Part shown: positions 37,425 through 46,499 of the stretch, piece by piece
Position numbering within the stretch: position 1 is the first letter of the stretch
Layout: each line of letters starts with the position of its first letter
NCBI RefSeq assembly: GCF_004795105.1
Contig: NZ_SSBL01000006.1
Location: 186,001-250,000, forward strand
Length of the DNA: 64,000 nucleotides
Reading direction: 5' to 3'
DNA from: Streptomyces sp. A0642
GTDB taxonomy: Bacteria; Actinomycetota; Actinomycetes; Streptomycetales; Streptomycetaceae
Program-made: the position numbers and the translations under genes
Notes under the pieces: model-generated
Seen by the model: the letters and a program-made list of their open reading frames with translations, nothing else
What the model was told of the DNA's origin: nothing
Databases searched by the model: none

Positions 37425-37660
37425 CGACGCCCGTCACGTCTCGCAAAGGGCCCCTGCGTGTACCGGTGGGGATGATCAGGCCGGGCTGGATCTGCTCGAC
37501 CGACTCGCCGTTCGCGCGGCGTCGCAGCACGGTGTGCAGCAAGGAGTGTCGACTTCAAGCGGGGGAGGCCATCGCCGAAGCTGTCCATCGCGCGCATCTC
37601 GCGGGCCCACGTCGGGGTCATGGACGCACGGATGGCCCAGAACGGGGTCTGGCGGTACAC
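37425..37660 (-). pseudogene. coding-like fragment split over two frames
   Basis: Two minus-strand frames carry compact protein-like sequence: VYRQTPFWAIRASMTPTW ... FGDGLPRLKSTLLAAH and, shifted, VLRRRANGESVEQIQPGLIIPTG. Read together they look like one frameshifted protein. It vaguely recalls tails of recombinase-like proteins, but I cannot name the family. Confidence 0.3.
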
Positions 37661-37665
37661 ATGCG

Positions 37666-38250
37666 TTGACCCGGACCATCGTCGAGTGCCTGGCAGCCGC
37701 CGGCCTCCTGCCGGGCGCCTACGCCTTGGTGCCGACCACACCCCGACACCCATGGTCGTTCGCTCTGCGACGGGCCGGGGCCGTGCTGCCGGTGGCCGTC
37801 GTGATGGCCTACCGGGTGCGGACGATCTCGCGCGCAGAGCGCCCCGTCCTGCGGGCGGCACGGGCGTTGCTCACGCTCGTGGCACTGTTCCTGTGCTCAT
37901 TCGCCACGTGCTACCTCACCCTCTCCCTGGCAGGCCCCGGCGCCTTCAGCGACCCGCTGACCCGCGTGAAATCCCTGTACTTCACCATCACCGTCTTCCC
38001 TACGGTCGGGTTCGGAGACGTCACCCCGGTCAGTGAGACGGGCGAGGATCGTGGTCTCACTGCAGATGCTGCTGAACCTCGCACTCCTCGGCACAGGGAT
38101 CCACCTGGTCGTCGGCGCGGCCCGCACACGGCTCCAACGCCCGGACACCGCGGCGAAGGCTACCAGCGACAGGATTGGTCGAACGGTTGATGCCGGACGG
38201 TCCGCGAGGTGTTCCGGGCCGCACTGCCGCAGGCGCCCGGGTCCCAACCT
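37666..38250 (+). pseudogene. frameshifted potassium channel
   Basis: Two membrane segments and a pore with a clear K+ selectivity filter (TVFPTVGFGDVTPVSETG) are followed by a frame change at about 38040. The second transmembrane helix then continues in another frame as ARIVVSLQMLLNLALLGTGIHLVVGAA. A single-base insertion (or two-base loss) breaks the gene within the C-terminal helix. The start is unclear; TTG 37666 is a candidate. Confidence 0.65.
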
Positions 38251-38322
38251 TGCTGACACGACTCGCCGCCGACGAGGTCAACGGACGTCAGCTTACGTAT
38301 CGCCCTCTGAGATCCTGGGGTC

Positions 38323-38958
38323 ATGCCGGAACTCGCGATACTCGGCTTCCTCGCCGAAGGCCCCCTGGACGGTCACGAGCTGCGACGGCGCATCACGCAC
38401 CTGACCGGCTACAGCCGTCCGGTCAGTGACGGCACCCTCTACCCGGCGATCAGCCGGCTGACGAAGGCCGGGCTGATCGAAAGGCGCCCTGCACCCGAGT
38501 CGGGCGGCGGCCGGTACGTACTGAACCTGACGGATGCGGGACGCGAGGACATGCTGCGGCGGCTGCGGGAACCGGCCGAGCACGAGATCACCGACTTCTC
38601 CCGCTGGTTCGCGATCCTGGCGTTCCTCTCGCTGCTGCCCGACAGGGCCGAGCAGCGCGCCGTGCTGCGCCGCCGCCTGGACTTCCTGGAGGCTCCCGCC
38701 AGCTTCTTCTACGACGGCCACACACCGTTGCGCGCCGAGCAGGTCAGTGACCCTTACCGGCGCGGCATGATGCTCACCGCCCGCGCCACCAGCCGCGCCG
38801 AACGCGCCTGGCTCCACGAGGTGCTGGACGGTAACGGCATCCCAGGGGCGGACGGGCAGCCCCGCCCCAGACCCACACCCGTGATCGGAAGGACTGAACA
38901 TGCTTGCGTCCTGGTACGACCAGCAGGGCCCGGCCGCCGAGGTGCTCCAGTTCGGTGA
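38323..38958 (+). CDS. PadR-family transcriptional regulator
   Basis: 211 aa. LAILGFLAEGPLDGHELRRRI and SDGTLYPAISRLTKAGLIERR with GGRYVLNLTDAGRE are the PadR winged helix. The C-terminal domain is longer than in the smallest PadR proteins. Its last 59 bp overlap the next gene, so the end may have been extended after loss of a stop codon. Likely controls the quinone reductase gene. Confidence 0.85.
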   Translation: MPELAILGFLAEGPLDGHELRRRITHLTGYSRPVSDGTLYPAISRLTKAGLIERRPAPESGGGRYVLNLTDAGREDMLRRLREPAEHEITDFSRWFAILAFLSLLPDRAEQRAVLRRRLDFLEAPASFFYDGHTPLRAEQVSDPYRRGMMLTARATSRAERAWLHEVLDGNGIPGADGQPRPRPTPVIGRTEHACVLVRPAGPGRRGAPVR

Positions 38959-39880
38959 GGTGCCCGAGCCCACCCCCGGCCCCGGTGAGGTGCGTGTCCG
39001 CGTCACTGTCTCCGGCGCCAACCCCGGCGACACCAAGAAGCGGCGCGGCTGGACCGGCTCGGCCATGCCCTATCCGCGGGTGATCCCGCACAGCGACGCC
39101 GCCGGCGTCATCGACGCCGTCGGCGATGGCGTCGACGCGCGCCGCGTGGGGCAGCGCGTGTGGGTGTACGGGGCCCAGTCCTACCGCCCCTTCGGGACCG
39201 CCGCCCAGTACACCGTTGTCCCCGGCGACCTCGCCGTCCCGCTGCCCGACCACCTGTCCGACGACCTCGGCGCGGGCCTGGGCATCCCCGGCATCACCGC
39301 GCACCGCACTGTCTTCGCCGACGGCCCCGTCGACGGCAAACTCGTGCTTGTCAACGGCGTCCTGGGCGGGGTCGGTTCCCTGGCCGCCCAGCTCGCCCGC
39401 TGGGGCGGGGCCACGGTCATCGGCACCGTGCGACGCGGCACCGACCTGGGGCGGATCGATCCCGCGGTCGTCTCCCACGCCGTCGCCCTCGATTCGGGCG
39501 ATCCGGCCGCCGCGATCCGTGCGCACGCACCCGCCGGCGTGGACCGGATCATCGAGGTCGCCCTGTCCGCCAACGCCGACCTGGACGACGCCGTCGCCGC
39601 GAACGGGGCCGTCATCGCCGCGTACGCCACCCGCGACGACCGCACCGAGATCCCGTTCTGGACGCTGCTGTTCAACAACGTCACCCTGCGCCTGCTCGGC
39701 AGCGACGACTTCCCCGGCCGGGCCAAACGCCAGGCCGCCCGCGACCTCACCGCCGCGGCCGCCGTCGGCGCCCTCACCGTCGATGTCGGCGACCGCTTCC
39801 CGCTCGCCGACATCGCCAAGGCCCACGACCGCGTTGACGCCGGTGGCCACGGCCGCGTCCTGATCGACGTCCCCCAGTAG
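38900..39880 (+). CDS. NADPH:quinone oxidoreductase-like (MDR family)
   Basis: 326-aa medium-chain reductase without catalytic zinc ligands. GVLGGVGSLAAQLARWGGATVIGTV is the nucleotide-binding motif; GANPGDTKKR and HSDAAGVI belong to the N-terminal domain. ATG 38900 has GGAAGGA upstream. It overlaps the PadR gene by 59 bp, forming a small regulator-enzyme unit. Confidence 0.85.
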   Translation: MLASWYDQQGPAAEVLQFGEVPEPTPGPGEVRVRVTVSGANPGDTKKRRGWTGSAMPYPRVIPHSDAAGVIDAVGDGVDARRVGQRVWVYGAQSYRPFGTAAQYTVVPGDLAVPLPDHLSDDLGAGLGIPGITAHRTVFADGPVDGKLVLVNGVLGGVGSLAAQLARWGGATVIGTVRRGTDLGRIDPAVVSHAVALDSGDPAAAIRAHAPAGVDRIIEVALSANADLDDAVAANGAVIAAYATRDDRTEIPFWTLLFNNVTLRLLGSDDFPGRAKRQAARDLTAAAAVGALTVDVGDRFPLADIAKAHDRVDAGGHGRVLIDVPQ

Positions 39881-39995
39881 AGAAGACCTGGCGGAACCTC
39901 CTTACTCCTCCCACGGTCGTTGCCCGGGCATCGGCCGGGTGGCCCCCGCCGCCGCTACGGTCGCGATCAGGGCGTTTCCCATGAGTGCATCTGAC

Positions 39996-41459
39996 TTACG
40001 GGTTGGTTTCGGACGAGCGTCGGCGGGCGAGAGCGACGCTTGTCAGCGTCGTGATCGCCATGGCGCCGATGCCGACCAGCGCCGCGGTGGTGTAGGCGCC
40101 GTCGTCGGGGAAGAGGTGGCCGGGGCCGGTGCCCGCGGCGAGGATCAGGCCGCCGACGGCACTGCCCAGGGAGTACCCGACGCTGCGGACGACGTAGTTG
40201 AAGCTCATGGCGCTCGACGTCTCGCTCCTGGGGGTGACGGCCAGGATGACGCCGGGCATCGCGGCCGAGAAGCCGCCGACGCCGAAGCCGAGCACGCCCA
40301 TCGCCGCGAACAGTTCGACCACGTTCGACCGGGCCGCCGCGAACAGGGCGAACCCGCCGCCGACCACGACGGCGCTGCCGGCCAGGAGCAGGGGGTCGGC
40401 TATCCGCGTCCGGACCCGCGGCGTGAGCTTGCCGGCGACGAATCCCAGCACCGAGAACGGGATGAGGACCAGCCCGGCGACGAAAGTCGTCAGCCCGAAG
40501 CCGTAGCCGGCGCGGTGCGGCGTCTGCGCGTACCGGGTGATGAGCGTGAGCAGGAGGTACATGCCGATTCCGCCGACGAACATCGCGAGGTTCGCCCCGG
40601 CAACCGCCGGGTGCCGCACCGCCCGCACATCGACCAAGGGCGTCGTGCTGCGCAGCTCGATGACGACCCAGACGCAGAGCAGCACCACCGCGGCAACGGC
40701 CAGGCCCACCGCCCCGGCGAGGTGCCGGCTCCACAGATTCCGTTCGCCGGCGAGGAACAGCACCAGGAGCAGCGCAGCGGCCAGGACGACCGCACGTGCC
40801 ACGCCCACGTGGGCGGATCGGCCTTCGGGGGCTTCGGGCAGGGAGCGCCACGCGGTCAGGAGGGCGGCGGCGGTGACGACCAGGCCGAGGCCATAGGCGG
40901 CCCGTACTCCGCCGAACTCGGCGAGCAGTGCGGCCAGCGGGTAACCGACGCCGGCCCCGATGATCGAGACCACCGAGATCAGGGCGATCACGGCCGCGCT
41001 GCGCTGCTCGGGGAGGTGGTCCCTGGCCACGCCCATCATCAGCGCCGTCAGCCCGAGCCCGACGCCTTGGGCCGCCCTGCCGGTCAGCAGCCACGAGAAC
41101 GGCAGGGGCAGGACGGTGAGCGCGCTGCCGGCGACGACGACCGCCAGCGTGGCGAGGATCGCGACCCGCCGGTGGGGGCCGGCTCCGAGCCTGCCCAGGA
41201 CCGGCGTGGCGACGGCGCCGCTGAGCAGTGCGACGGTCAGCGTCCACTGCGCGCTGCCGAGCGAGACGTGGAACGAGGTGGCCACGCTGGTGATGAGCGG
41301 CGTTCCGAGGCTGGCGACCGCCGCCACGACCAGGGCGATGAACACCAGGGCCGGGACCAGCGGCCATGCCTCGGAATGCGCCCTCGGGAACGTCTTCACC
41401 GCCTTCCCGCCGACCGCCTCTCCGCCGACCGCCTCTCCGCCGACCGGCTGCCCGGTCAC
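39996..41459 (-). CDS. MFS drug/metabolite exporter
   Basis: 487-aa major facilitator protein with about 14 hydrophobic segments, as in DHA2-type exporters. GRLGAGPHRRVAIL corresponds to the loop 2-3 motif. GTG 41459 overlaps the MarR stop (GTGA), so it is translationally coupled to the upstream regulator. The cytosolic N-terminus has the repeat VGGEAVGGEAVGGKAV caused by a 15-bp DNA repeat. Confidence 0.88.
   Translation of the reverse strand: MTGQPVGGEAVGGEAVGGKAVKTFPRAHSEAWPLVPALVFIALVVAAVASLGTPLITSVATSFHVSLGSAQWTLTVALLSGAVATPVLGRLGAGPHRRVAILATLAVVVAGSALTVLPLPFSWLLTGRAAQGVGLGLTALMMGVARDHLPEQRSAAVIALISVVSIIGAGVGYPLAALLAEFGGVRAAYGLGLVVTAAALLTAWRSLPEAPEGRSAHVGVARAVVLAAALLLVLFLAGERNLWSRHLAGAVGLAVAAVVLLCVWVVIELRSTTPLVDVRAVRHPAVAGANLAMFVGGIGMYLLLTLITRYAQTPHRAGYGFGLTTFVAGLVLIPFSVLGFVAGKLTPRVRTRIADPLLLAGSAVVVGGGFALFAAARSNVVELFAAMGVLGFGVGGFSAAMPGVILAVTPRSETSSAMSFNYVVRSVGYSLGSAVGGLILAAGTGPGHLFPDDGAYTTAALVGIGAMAITTLTSVALARRRSSETNP
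41401..41445. repeat. 15-bp tandem repeat, three copies
   Basis: GCCTTCCCGCCGACC, then GCCTCTCCGCCGACC twice (41401-41415, 41416-41430, 41431-41445), within the N-terminal coding part of the MFS gene. Confidence 0.85.
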
Positions 41460-41914
41460 TGCTTCGGCCCTTCGCGGTCGTGACTTTCGAGCTCGGCCAG
41501 ACGCGTCAGCGCGGGAAGCGCCTTCACCAGCGCGTCGACCTCGTCGCCGGTGAGCTCGCCGATCAACCGCTCGAACGCGTGGACGCCGGCCTGGCGCCGC
41601 GTCCGGACATAGGAGGCGCCGGCGTCGGTCAGGCACACCAGCGTGACCCGCTTGTCGGACACGTCACCCTGCCGCTCGACCAGGCCGGACGCCTCCATGA
41701 CCCGGACCAGGGTGGTCATCGCGGGCTGGGTGACGCCCTCGACCGCGGCCAGATCGGTGATGCGCCGCGGGCCGGTCCGGTCCAGGGTGGCCAGGGTGGC
41801 CGCGGACGTCAGGCTCATGTCCCGGGGCAGCCGTCTGGCGGCCCTGGTGGCCAGGCCGTAGAGGGCTGCCCCGATGGCGGCGGACGCGGCGGGAGCGCTG
41901 TCTTGACGACTCAT
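41456..41914 (-). CDS. MarR-family repressor
   Basis: 152 aa. ITDLAAVEGVTQPAMTTLVRVMEASGLVERQGDVSDKRVTLVCLT is the MarR winged helix with DKR wing. It is first in an operon with the MFS exporter, and an AT-rich palindrome lies 24 bp upstream. The usual arrangement for a ligand-induced efflux pump. Confidence 0.88.
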   Translation of the reverse strand: MSRQDSAPAASAAIGAALYGLATRAARRLPRDMSLTSAATLATLDRTGPRRITDLAAVEGVTQPAMTTLVRVMEASGLVERQGDVSDKRVTLVCLTDAGASYVRTRRQAGVHAFERLIGELTGDEVDALVKALPALTRLAELESHDREGPKQ

Positions 41915-41937
41915 GCTCGGAGCATAACAGTTTTATA

Positions 41938-41952
41938 TTCATAGCTTATGAA
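41938..41952. promoter_or_regulatory. candidate MarR operator
   Basis: Perfect palindrome TTCATA-GCT-TATGAA, AT-rich in GC-rich surroundings, just upstream of the marR-mfs start. Confidence 0.6.
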
Positions 41953-42934
41953 AATGCCCCACTCGCTGTCCGCCTCTTCGCGATCGGCGAGTTCCGGGAC
42001 ATCGCGGCCGGCGACGACGCGGAAGCCGGGGCCGCCCGGGTCGAGCGCTCCCGCGTGATTCGTGATCCGTGAACCGGTGCGGCGGTTCGTGTTCCTCCGA
42101 GAGGAGGCCGTCCTCGACTACCGGATCTGCGAAGCAGAGGTGAGGGGCCCCAGCTTGGCTACCTGCTGACCGCATGCGCCCTGGCGGCAGTCTCGCTCGG
42201 CATCAGCCCGTCGGCAGCCTCCCGGGGTATGGGGCCGCAGGAAGTCATGCACGGCTACGACGGCAACTTCGTCTTCGTGGAGCTGTTGTGGGCCCACGAC
42301 GCCATCACCCGGGCGTTCGAGGCGGAACAGGCCGCCCGCGTGGCTGCCGGTCCGGCCCGCGCTCCGCGACGGTGACCCCGCAGCCGTACGGCGAGCCCGG
42401 GGGGCGAGCAGCGGACTGGCGGCCCCGTCCCCGGTCCCGTCCCCGGTCCCGTCCCCGGTCCCGTCCACGGAGCCCCCCAGTCCCATCTGCACCGGGACGT
42501 CGTGGCGTTCACCGGCGCGACCCCGGCGAAGGTCGCCGACGAGCCGTTCCTCGCCGTGGACGACATCGCCTGGCCGGGCCGATGAGAACACGGCGGACAC
42601 CCGGCGGAGCGTGAGGTCCGTGTGGACCGCCGGGCTGGAGGGCGGTCCGGCGGCGTACCCGGCCAGCGGTTCCATCAGAACCCGAACGCGTAGTCCCCAG
42701 CCGTCGCCATCTCGCGCTCATCTGAGCGTCGACCTACCGAGCAAAGTCAGTTCCTGGGTGCGGGGGCCGACGAGCCCGATGGCGACACGGTCGCCGCGGC
42801 CGTCCGGGTGGCGGGCCGGCGGCCGCTTCGCCCGGACGATCACCCCCGGTCCACGCTGACGGCCGGCTGCGCGGCCGCACTCATCCACAGACGCCCAACC
42901 AACGGCCCGTGCCCCCCCCGTGCCTGACACCAGC
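41953..42934. other. about 1-kb stretch with coding-like fragments but no intact gene
   Basis: Three plus-strand pieces look protein-like but do not form a gene: APLAVRLFAIGEFRDIAAG (from about 41955), then MGPQEVMHGYDGNFVFVELL onwards with a stop at 42373-42375, and HRDVVAFTGATPAKVADEPF with a stop at 42583-42585. They are likely relics of one or more decayed genes. A 12-bp repeat (CCCGTCCCCGGT, three full copies from 42424) lies in the middle. Confidence 0.4.
42424..42466. repeat. 12-bp tandem repeat
   Basis: CCCGTCCCCGGT repeated three times from 42424 to 42459, then a partial copy. Confidence 0.8.
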
Positions 42935-43387
42935 TCAGTTGGACCGAAGGTGCTCGGCGGCGGCCTGGTAGGCGTCCGAGGCTCGGGCGAAGTAGTCGAA
43001 GAGGACGGCGAGCTGCTCGGGCGTGTACCCGGCGAGGAGCTCGCCGATGCGCCGTCGGGCGGGGGTCATCACCTCGTCCAGGCCCGCGGGCTTGCCGATG
43101 GGCTCGACGATCACCTTGCGCCGGTCGTCCGGGGACGGTGCGCGGCGTACGTACCCTGCCGCTTCGAGCCGGTCGATCAGACGGGTGGTGGGGCCGGTGG
43201 TCAGGCCGGTGCGGGCGCCGAGTTCGCCGGGGGTCATGGGCCCGGTGAGCCCCAGGACGTTGAGCGCGTACAGGTCGCTGGCACCCAGTCCGCACGCCTT
43301 GGCGCTGGCGTGGCTGTGCAACATGACGGCGCTCAGATACCGGCGGTAGGTCTCGCTCGCGTCGGACGGCATGGCAGGCGTTGACAT
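42935..43387 (-). CDS. MarR-family repressor
   Basis: 150 aa. LYALNVLGLTGPMTPGELGARTGLTTGPTTRLIDRLEAAGYVRRAPSPDDRRKVIVEPI is the MarR winged helix with its DDRR wing. ATG 43387 has GGAGGAG. Divergent from the SgcJ/EcaC-like gene across a 106-bp region with palindromes, so it likely represses that gene. Confidence 0.88.
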   Translation of the reverse strand: MSTPAMPSDASETYRRYLSAVMLHSHASAKACGLGASDLYALNVLGLTGPMTPGELGARTGLTTGPTTRLIDRLEAAGYVRRAPSPDDRRKVIVEPIGKPAGLDEVMTPARRRIGELLAGYTPEQLAVLFDYFARASDAYQAAAEHLRSN

Positions 43388-43406
43388 GTGCTCCTCCACT
43401 CCATAA

Positions 43407-43440
43407 TCTCTTCTTAAGCGAAGAGACATCTTCTGAGAAG
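43407..43440. promoter_or_regulatory. candidate MarR operators
   Basis: TCTCTT (43407-43412) / AAGAGA (43421-43426) and CTTCT-G-AGAAG (43430-43440), two adjacent AT-rich palindromes between the divergent genes. Confidence 0.55.
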
Positions 43441-43493
43441 AAACATCTTCTCGGCATCTTCTCCACCTGTGAAGCTACCACGGAGGCGGAAAC

Positions 43494-44201
43494 GTGCGTA
43501 CGAACTCCACCACCACGAGCACCGCTGCCACGGCCCTGGAGGGGCCCACCGCTCCCACCGGCCCGGCAGCCAAGCCGACGAATCACCGCCGCACCGTGAA
43601 GCGGGTCCTCCTCGGAGGCGCCCTGGTCACCGTCCTGGCCGCCACGGGCGGGTACTTCTGGCTCGACGCCACCTCCGGCCCCAAGAACCTCGGCAAGGCG
43701 GACTGCACCGCCATCGTCCCGTCCCTCACCGCCACCGCGTCCGGCAAGGCCACGGCCGACGACCAACAGGCCGTCTGCGCCACCCTGAGCCGGCTCACCG
43801 ACGCCTGGGGCCGCGCCGACGCGACCGGATACGGCGAACAGTTCACCGCGGACGCCGCTTACACCACCTACGTCGGAACCCACTACCAGGGCCGCCAGGA
43901 CATCGCCGACGCCCACCGCGCCCTGTTCGACGGCTTCGTCAAGGGAACCAGCCTCGCCGACTCCTTCCTCGGCGTCCGCTTCTACGGCCCCGACACAGCC
44001 GTAGTGACCAGCCGCGGTGACACCTACAAGGAGGACCGGCCGTCGGCCGCCGACCTGACCAAGACCCAGACGTACACGCTCGTCCGCGAAGGCGACGGCC
44101 ACTGGCGCATCGCCGCCTTCCACAACACCCAGCGCAAGAACGTCATGGAGCGCCTGTCCTTCCTCTGGGACCCGGCCACCGCCCCCGAGGCCGAGAAGTG
44201 A
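43494..44201 (+). CDS. membrane-anchored SgcJ/EcaC-type (SnoaL-like) protein
   Basis: 235 aa. A positively charged N-terminus and one membrane anchor (VLLGGALVTVLAATGGYFWL), then an SgcJ/EcaC-type alpha+beta barrel domain (WGRADATGYGEQFTADAAYTTYVGTHYQGRQDIADAHRALF). GTG 43494 with GGAGGCGG upstream. The next gene encodes a similar domain without the anchor, so the pair arose by duplication. Confidence 0.8.
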   Translation: MRTNSTTTSTAATALEGPTAPTGPAAKPTNHRRTVKRVLLGGALVTVLAATGGYFWLDATSGPKNLGKADCTAIVPSLTATASGKATADDQQAVCATLSRLTDAWGRADATGYGEQFTADAAYTTYVGTHYQGRQDIADAHRALFDGFVKGTSLADSFLGVRFYGPDTAVVTSRGDTYKEDRPSAADLTKTQTYTLVREGDGHWRIAAFHNTQRKNVMERLSFLWDPATAPEAEK

Positions 44202-44259
44202 CCACGCCCGCCCCCGACGCCCCCGAGCAACGACCCTCACCCCCTGCAAGGAGTCCGAT

Positions 44260-44718
44260 ATGACCACGCCCGACCGCGCCGAGGACACCGCCGCCGTCCA
44301 CGCCCTGCTCCGCCGAAGTGCCGACGCCTGGGCCGCGGGTGACGGAGCCGCGTACGGTGCCTGCTTCACCGAGGACGCCACCGACGTCACGTACGTGGGC
44401 ACCGTGTACCACGGCGGCTCCGAGATCGGCCGCGCCCACCAGGCCCTGTTCGACAGCTTCCTCAAGGACACCCGGCTCGACACCGACGTCGTCTCCCTGC
44501 GGTTCCACGGCCCGGGCTCGGCGGTGGCCGTCACCCGCGGAGCCGTACGCAAGCACGGCGCCAAGACAGGGCGGCTCGACAAGATCGCCACCTACACACT
44601 GGTGCGCCGGGCCGACAGCTCCTGGGGGATCGCGGCCGTGCAGAAGACCACCCGCCGCCCCCTGATGGAAGCGTTCTCCTTTCGCATGCGGCCCGCGACC
44701 CGCCCCGCGGCGAGCTGA
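44260..44718 (+). CDS. soluble SgcJ/EcaC-type (SnoaL-like) protein
   Basis: 152 aa, a single SgcJ/EcaC-type domain (WAAGDGAAYGACFTEDATDVTYVGTVYHGGSEIGRAHQALF), collinear with the domain of the upstream gene. AAGGAG precedes ATG 44260. Probably co-transcribed with the upstream gene. Reaction unknown; family members are annotated as oxidoreductases but lack evident cofactor motifs. Confidence 0.82.
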   Translation: MTTPDRAEDTAAVHALLRRSADAWAAGDGAAYGACFTEDATDVTYVGTVYHGGSEIGRAHQALFDSFLKDTRLDTDVVSLRFHGPGSAVAVTRGAVRKHGAKTGRLDKIATYTLVRRADSSWGIAAVQKTTRRPLMEAFSFRMRPATRPAAS

Positions 44719-44739
44719 CCATGGAGCCGCGGAGCGGCA

Positions 44740-45040
44740 GACGTTCGACCGCAGCGGTCACCGCAGCCGGCGGCCGAAATCGGCCGGGCGTTTGCGTAGC
44801 ACCTTGCCGATGCCGGCTACCGAGTGATCGCGGTGGCCCGCGACAACAGCCGGCTGAGACCCCTCACCACACGCCCGGGTGGCGGCCACGACCGGCTCGC
44901 CGAGACCCGGCCGCCGAGGGCGGTGTACGCCGCACCGGTCAGCTGATCACCCGAACCAGCGTCCACCTGCTGCTCAGCAACACCGGAACGGCCACCACCG
45001 GGCTCTTCACGGCTTCCCTCTGCACCGGGCCCGGGGACGC
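44740..45040 (+). pseudogene. decayed SDR gene
   Basis: Fragments of an SDR in shifting frames: EIGRAFA followed by an in-frame TAG, then HLADAGYRVIAVARDNSRLR, and later VHLLLSNTGTATTGLF (compare VLVNNAG). A stop codon and at least one frameshift separate them. The Rossmann start and the catalytic half are absent. Confidence 0.55.
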
Positions 45041-45237
45041 TTCACGTGAACAGCCGTGCCGTCACCGCCCTCACGCACCCCTTCCTGAGCAGGGTCCCCA
45101 CCGGATACGCCCCGCTGAAGCGTCCGAGCCCCGGCCGTCATCTGGCCGGCGGGCGCCACGGTTGCCGCCCGGGAATCGGTGAAACATAAGAGAAATGGTG
45201 ACGCAGGTTGTCTTGTTTGCCGTGCAGGGTGGTGCGC

Positions 45238-46230
45238 ATGAACCAGGACACCCCCACCCAGCACACCCCACCCATCCAGGGCATCGCCGTCCAGAGCACT
45301 GCCGGTGATGCCCCGCTGACGGGCCGGATCGCACTCGTCGCCGGAGCCACCCGCGGCGCCGGACGCGCACTCGCCGTCGAGCTCGGCCGGCTCGGCGCGA
45401 CGGTCTACGTCACCGGCCGCACCACCCGTGCGCGTGCCAGCGAGGTCGGCCGGCCCACGGAGACCATCGAGGAGACCGGCGAACTGGTGTCGGCGGCCGG
45501 CGGCACGGGTATCGCGGTGCCCACCGATCACCTCGACGAGGATCAGGTACGCGCCCTCGTGGGGCGTATCGAGCGCGAGCAGGGACGGCTGGACATCCTC
45601 GTCAACGACCTGTGGGGCGGCGAGCACCTCCTCGTCGGGTCCGTGTTCGGCAAGAAGAGCTGGGAGACCCCCCTCGCCGACGGCCTGCGCATCCTGGAAC
45701 TCGGAGTCCGTTCCCACGTGGTCACTGCGGCGCTGGCCCTCCCGCTCCTGGTGCGTTCCGATGCCCCGCTCCATATCGAGGTCACCGACGGCACGGCGGC
45801 CTCCAACCGCCGCTACCGCGAGAACCTCTTCTACGACCTCGCCAAGAACGCACCGATCCGGATCGCCTTCGGACTGGGGGAGGAGCTGGCGGAGTACGGC
45901 GGGATGGCCGTCGCGGTCACACCGGGCTTCCTGCGCTCGGAGCAGATGCTCGCCTACTTCGGGGTGAGCGAGGAGAACTGGCGGGACGCCGTCGCCCGGG
46001 AACCGGCCTTCGCCATCGCCGAGTCACCGCACTACCTCGCCCGGGGGGTCGCCGCGCTCGCCGCGGACCCGGACCGGTCGGCGCGCTGGAACAAGAAGTC
46101 CGCCTCCAGCGCGGAGCTGGCCAGGGCCTACGGCGTACGCGACGTGGACGGCAGCCAGCCCGACGGCTGGGCGTATTTCGAGGACACCCGGTACGGCGGC
46201 AAGGACGGCTCGGCGGACGAGTACCGCTGA
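45238..46230 (+). CDS. SDR-family oxidoreductase
   Basis: 330 aa. GRIALVAGATRGAGRALAVELG is the cofactor motif; NDLWGGE replaces the usual NNAG, which places it in the divergent SDR group with NDLWGG. Catalytic Tyr is likely in NLFYDLAKNA. ATG 45238 with AGGGTGG; alternative start 45208 lacks support. Substrate unknown. Confidence 0.83.
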   Translation: MNQDTPTQHTPPIQGIAVQSTAGDAPLTGRIALVAGATRGAGRALAVELGRLGATVYVTGRTTRARASEVGRPTETIEETGELVSAAGGTGIAVPTDHLDEDQVRALVGRIEREQGRLDILVNDLWGGEHLLVGSVFGKKSWETPLADGLRILELGVRSHVVTAALALPLLVRSDAPLHIEVTDGTAASNRRYRENLFYDLAKNAPIRIAFGLGEELAEYGGMAVAVTPGFLRSEQMLAYFGVSEENWRDAVAREPAFAIAESPHYLARGVAALAADPDRSARWNKKSASSAELARAYGVRDVDGSQPDGWAYFEDTRYGGKDGSADEYR

Positions 46231-46499
46231 GCACCGCCACCGGACGCAGACGCGGCTGCCGCCGGGCGTCACGGCGGCCGTGAATGGCAGGCGCCCAGTC
46301 CCTGCGCCGGGCTTTGGGCCGAGGGAGGCCGGGCGCCGACGGTTCCGTCGCACAGGTGAGCGATTGACACGTCCCCCCTTGGGCAGTGGGTGGAGGCGAG
46401 GGAGGTCTGCCAGGGTGCCAGGTGCGCAGCGGGTTGGCTTCACTGTCCTGGCGGTCAGTAGGCTGGTGGGAGTGTGCACGTGGCGGGAAGGGGGCGGGG

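Noticed and set aside
39939..41483. 514-aa plus-strand open frame
   Set aside because: Charged shadow of the MFS gene with unnatural composition.
42424..42466. Short tandem repeats as a CRISPR array
   Set aside because: Units are 12 bp with no spacers.
43469..44020. 183-aa plus-strand frame over the first SgcJ/EcaC-like gene
   Set aside because: His/Arg-rich shadow of the real frame starting at GTG 43494.
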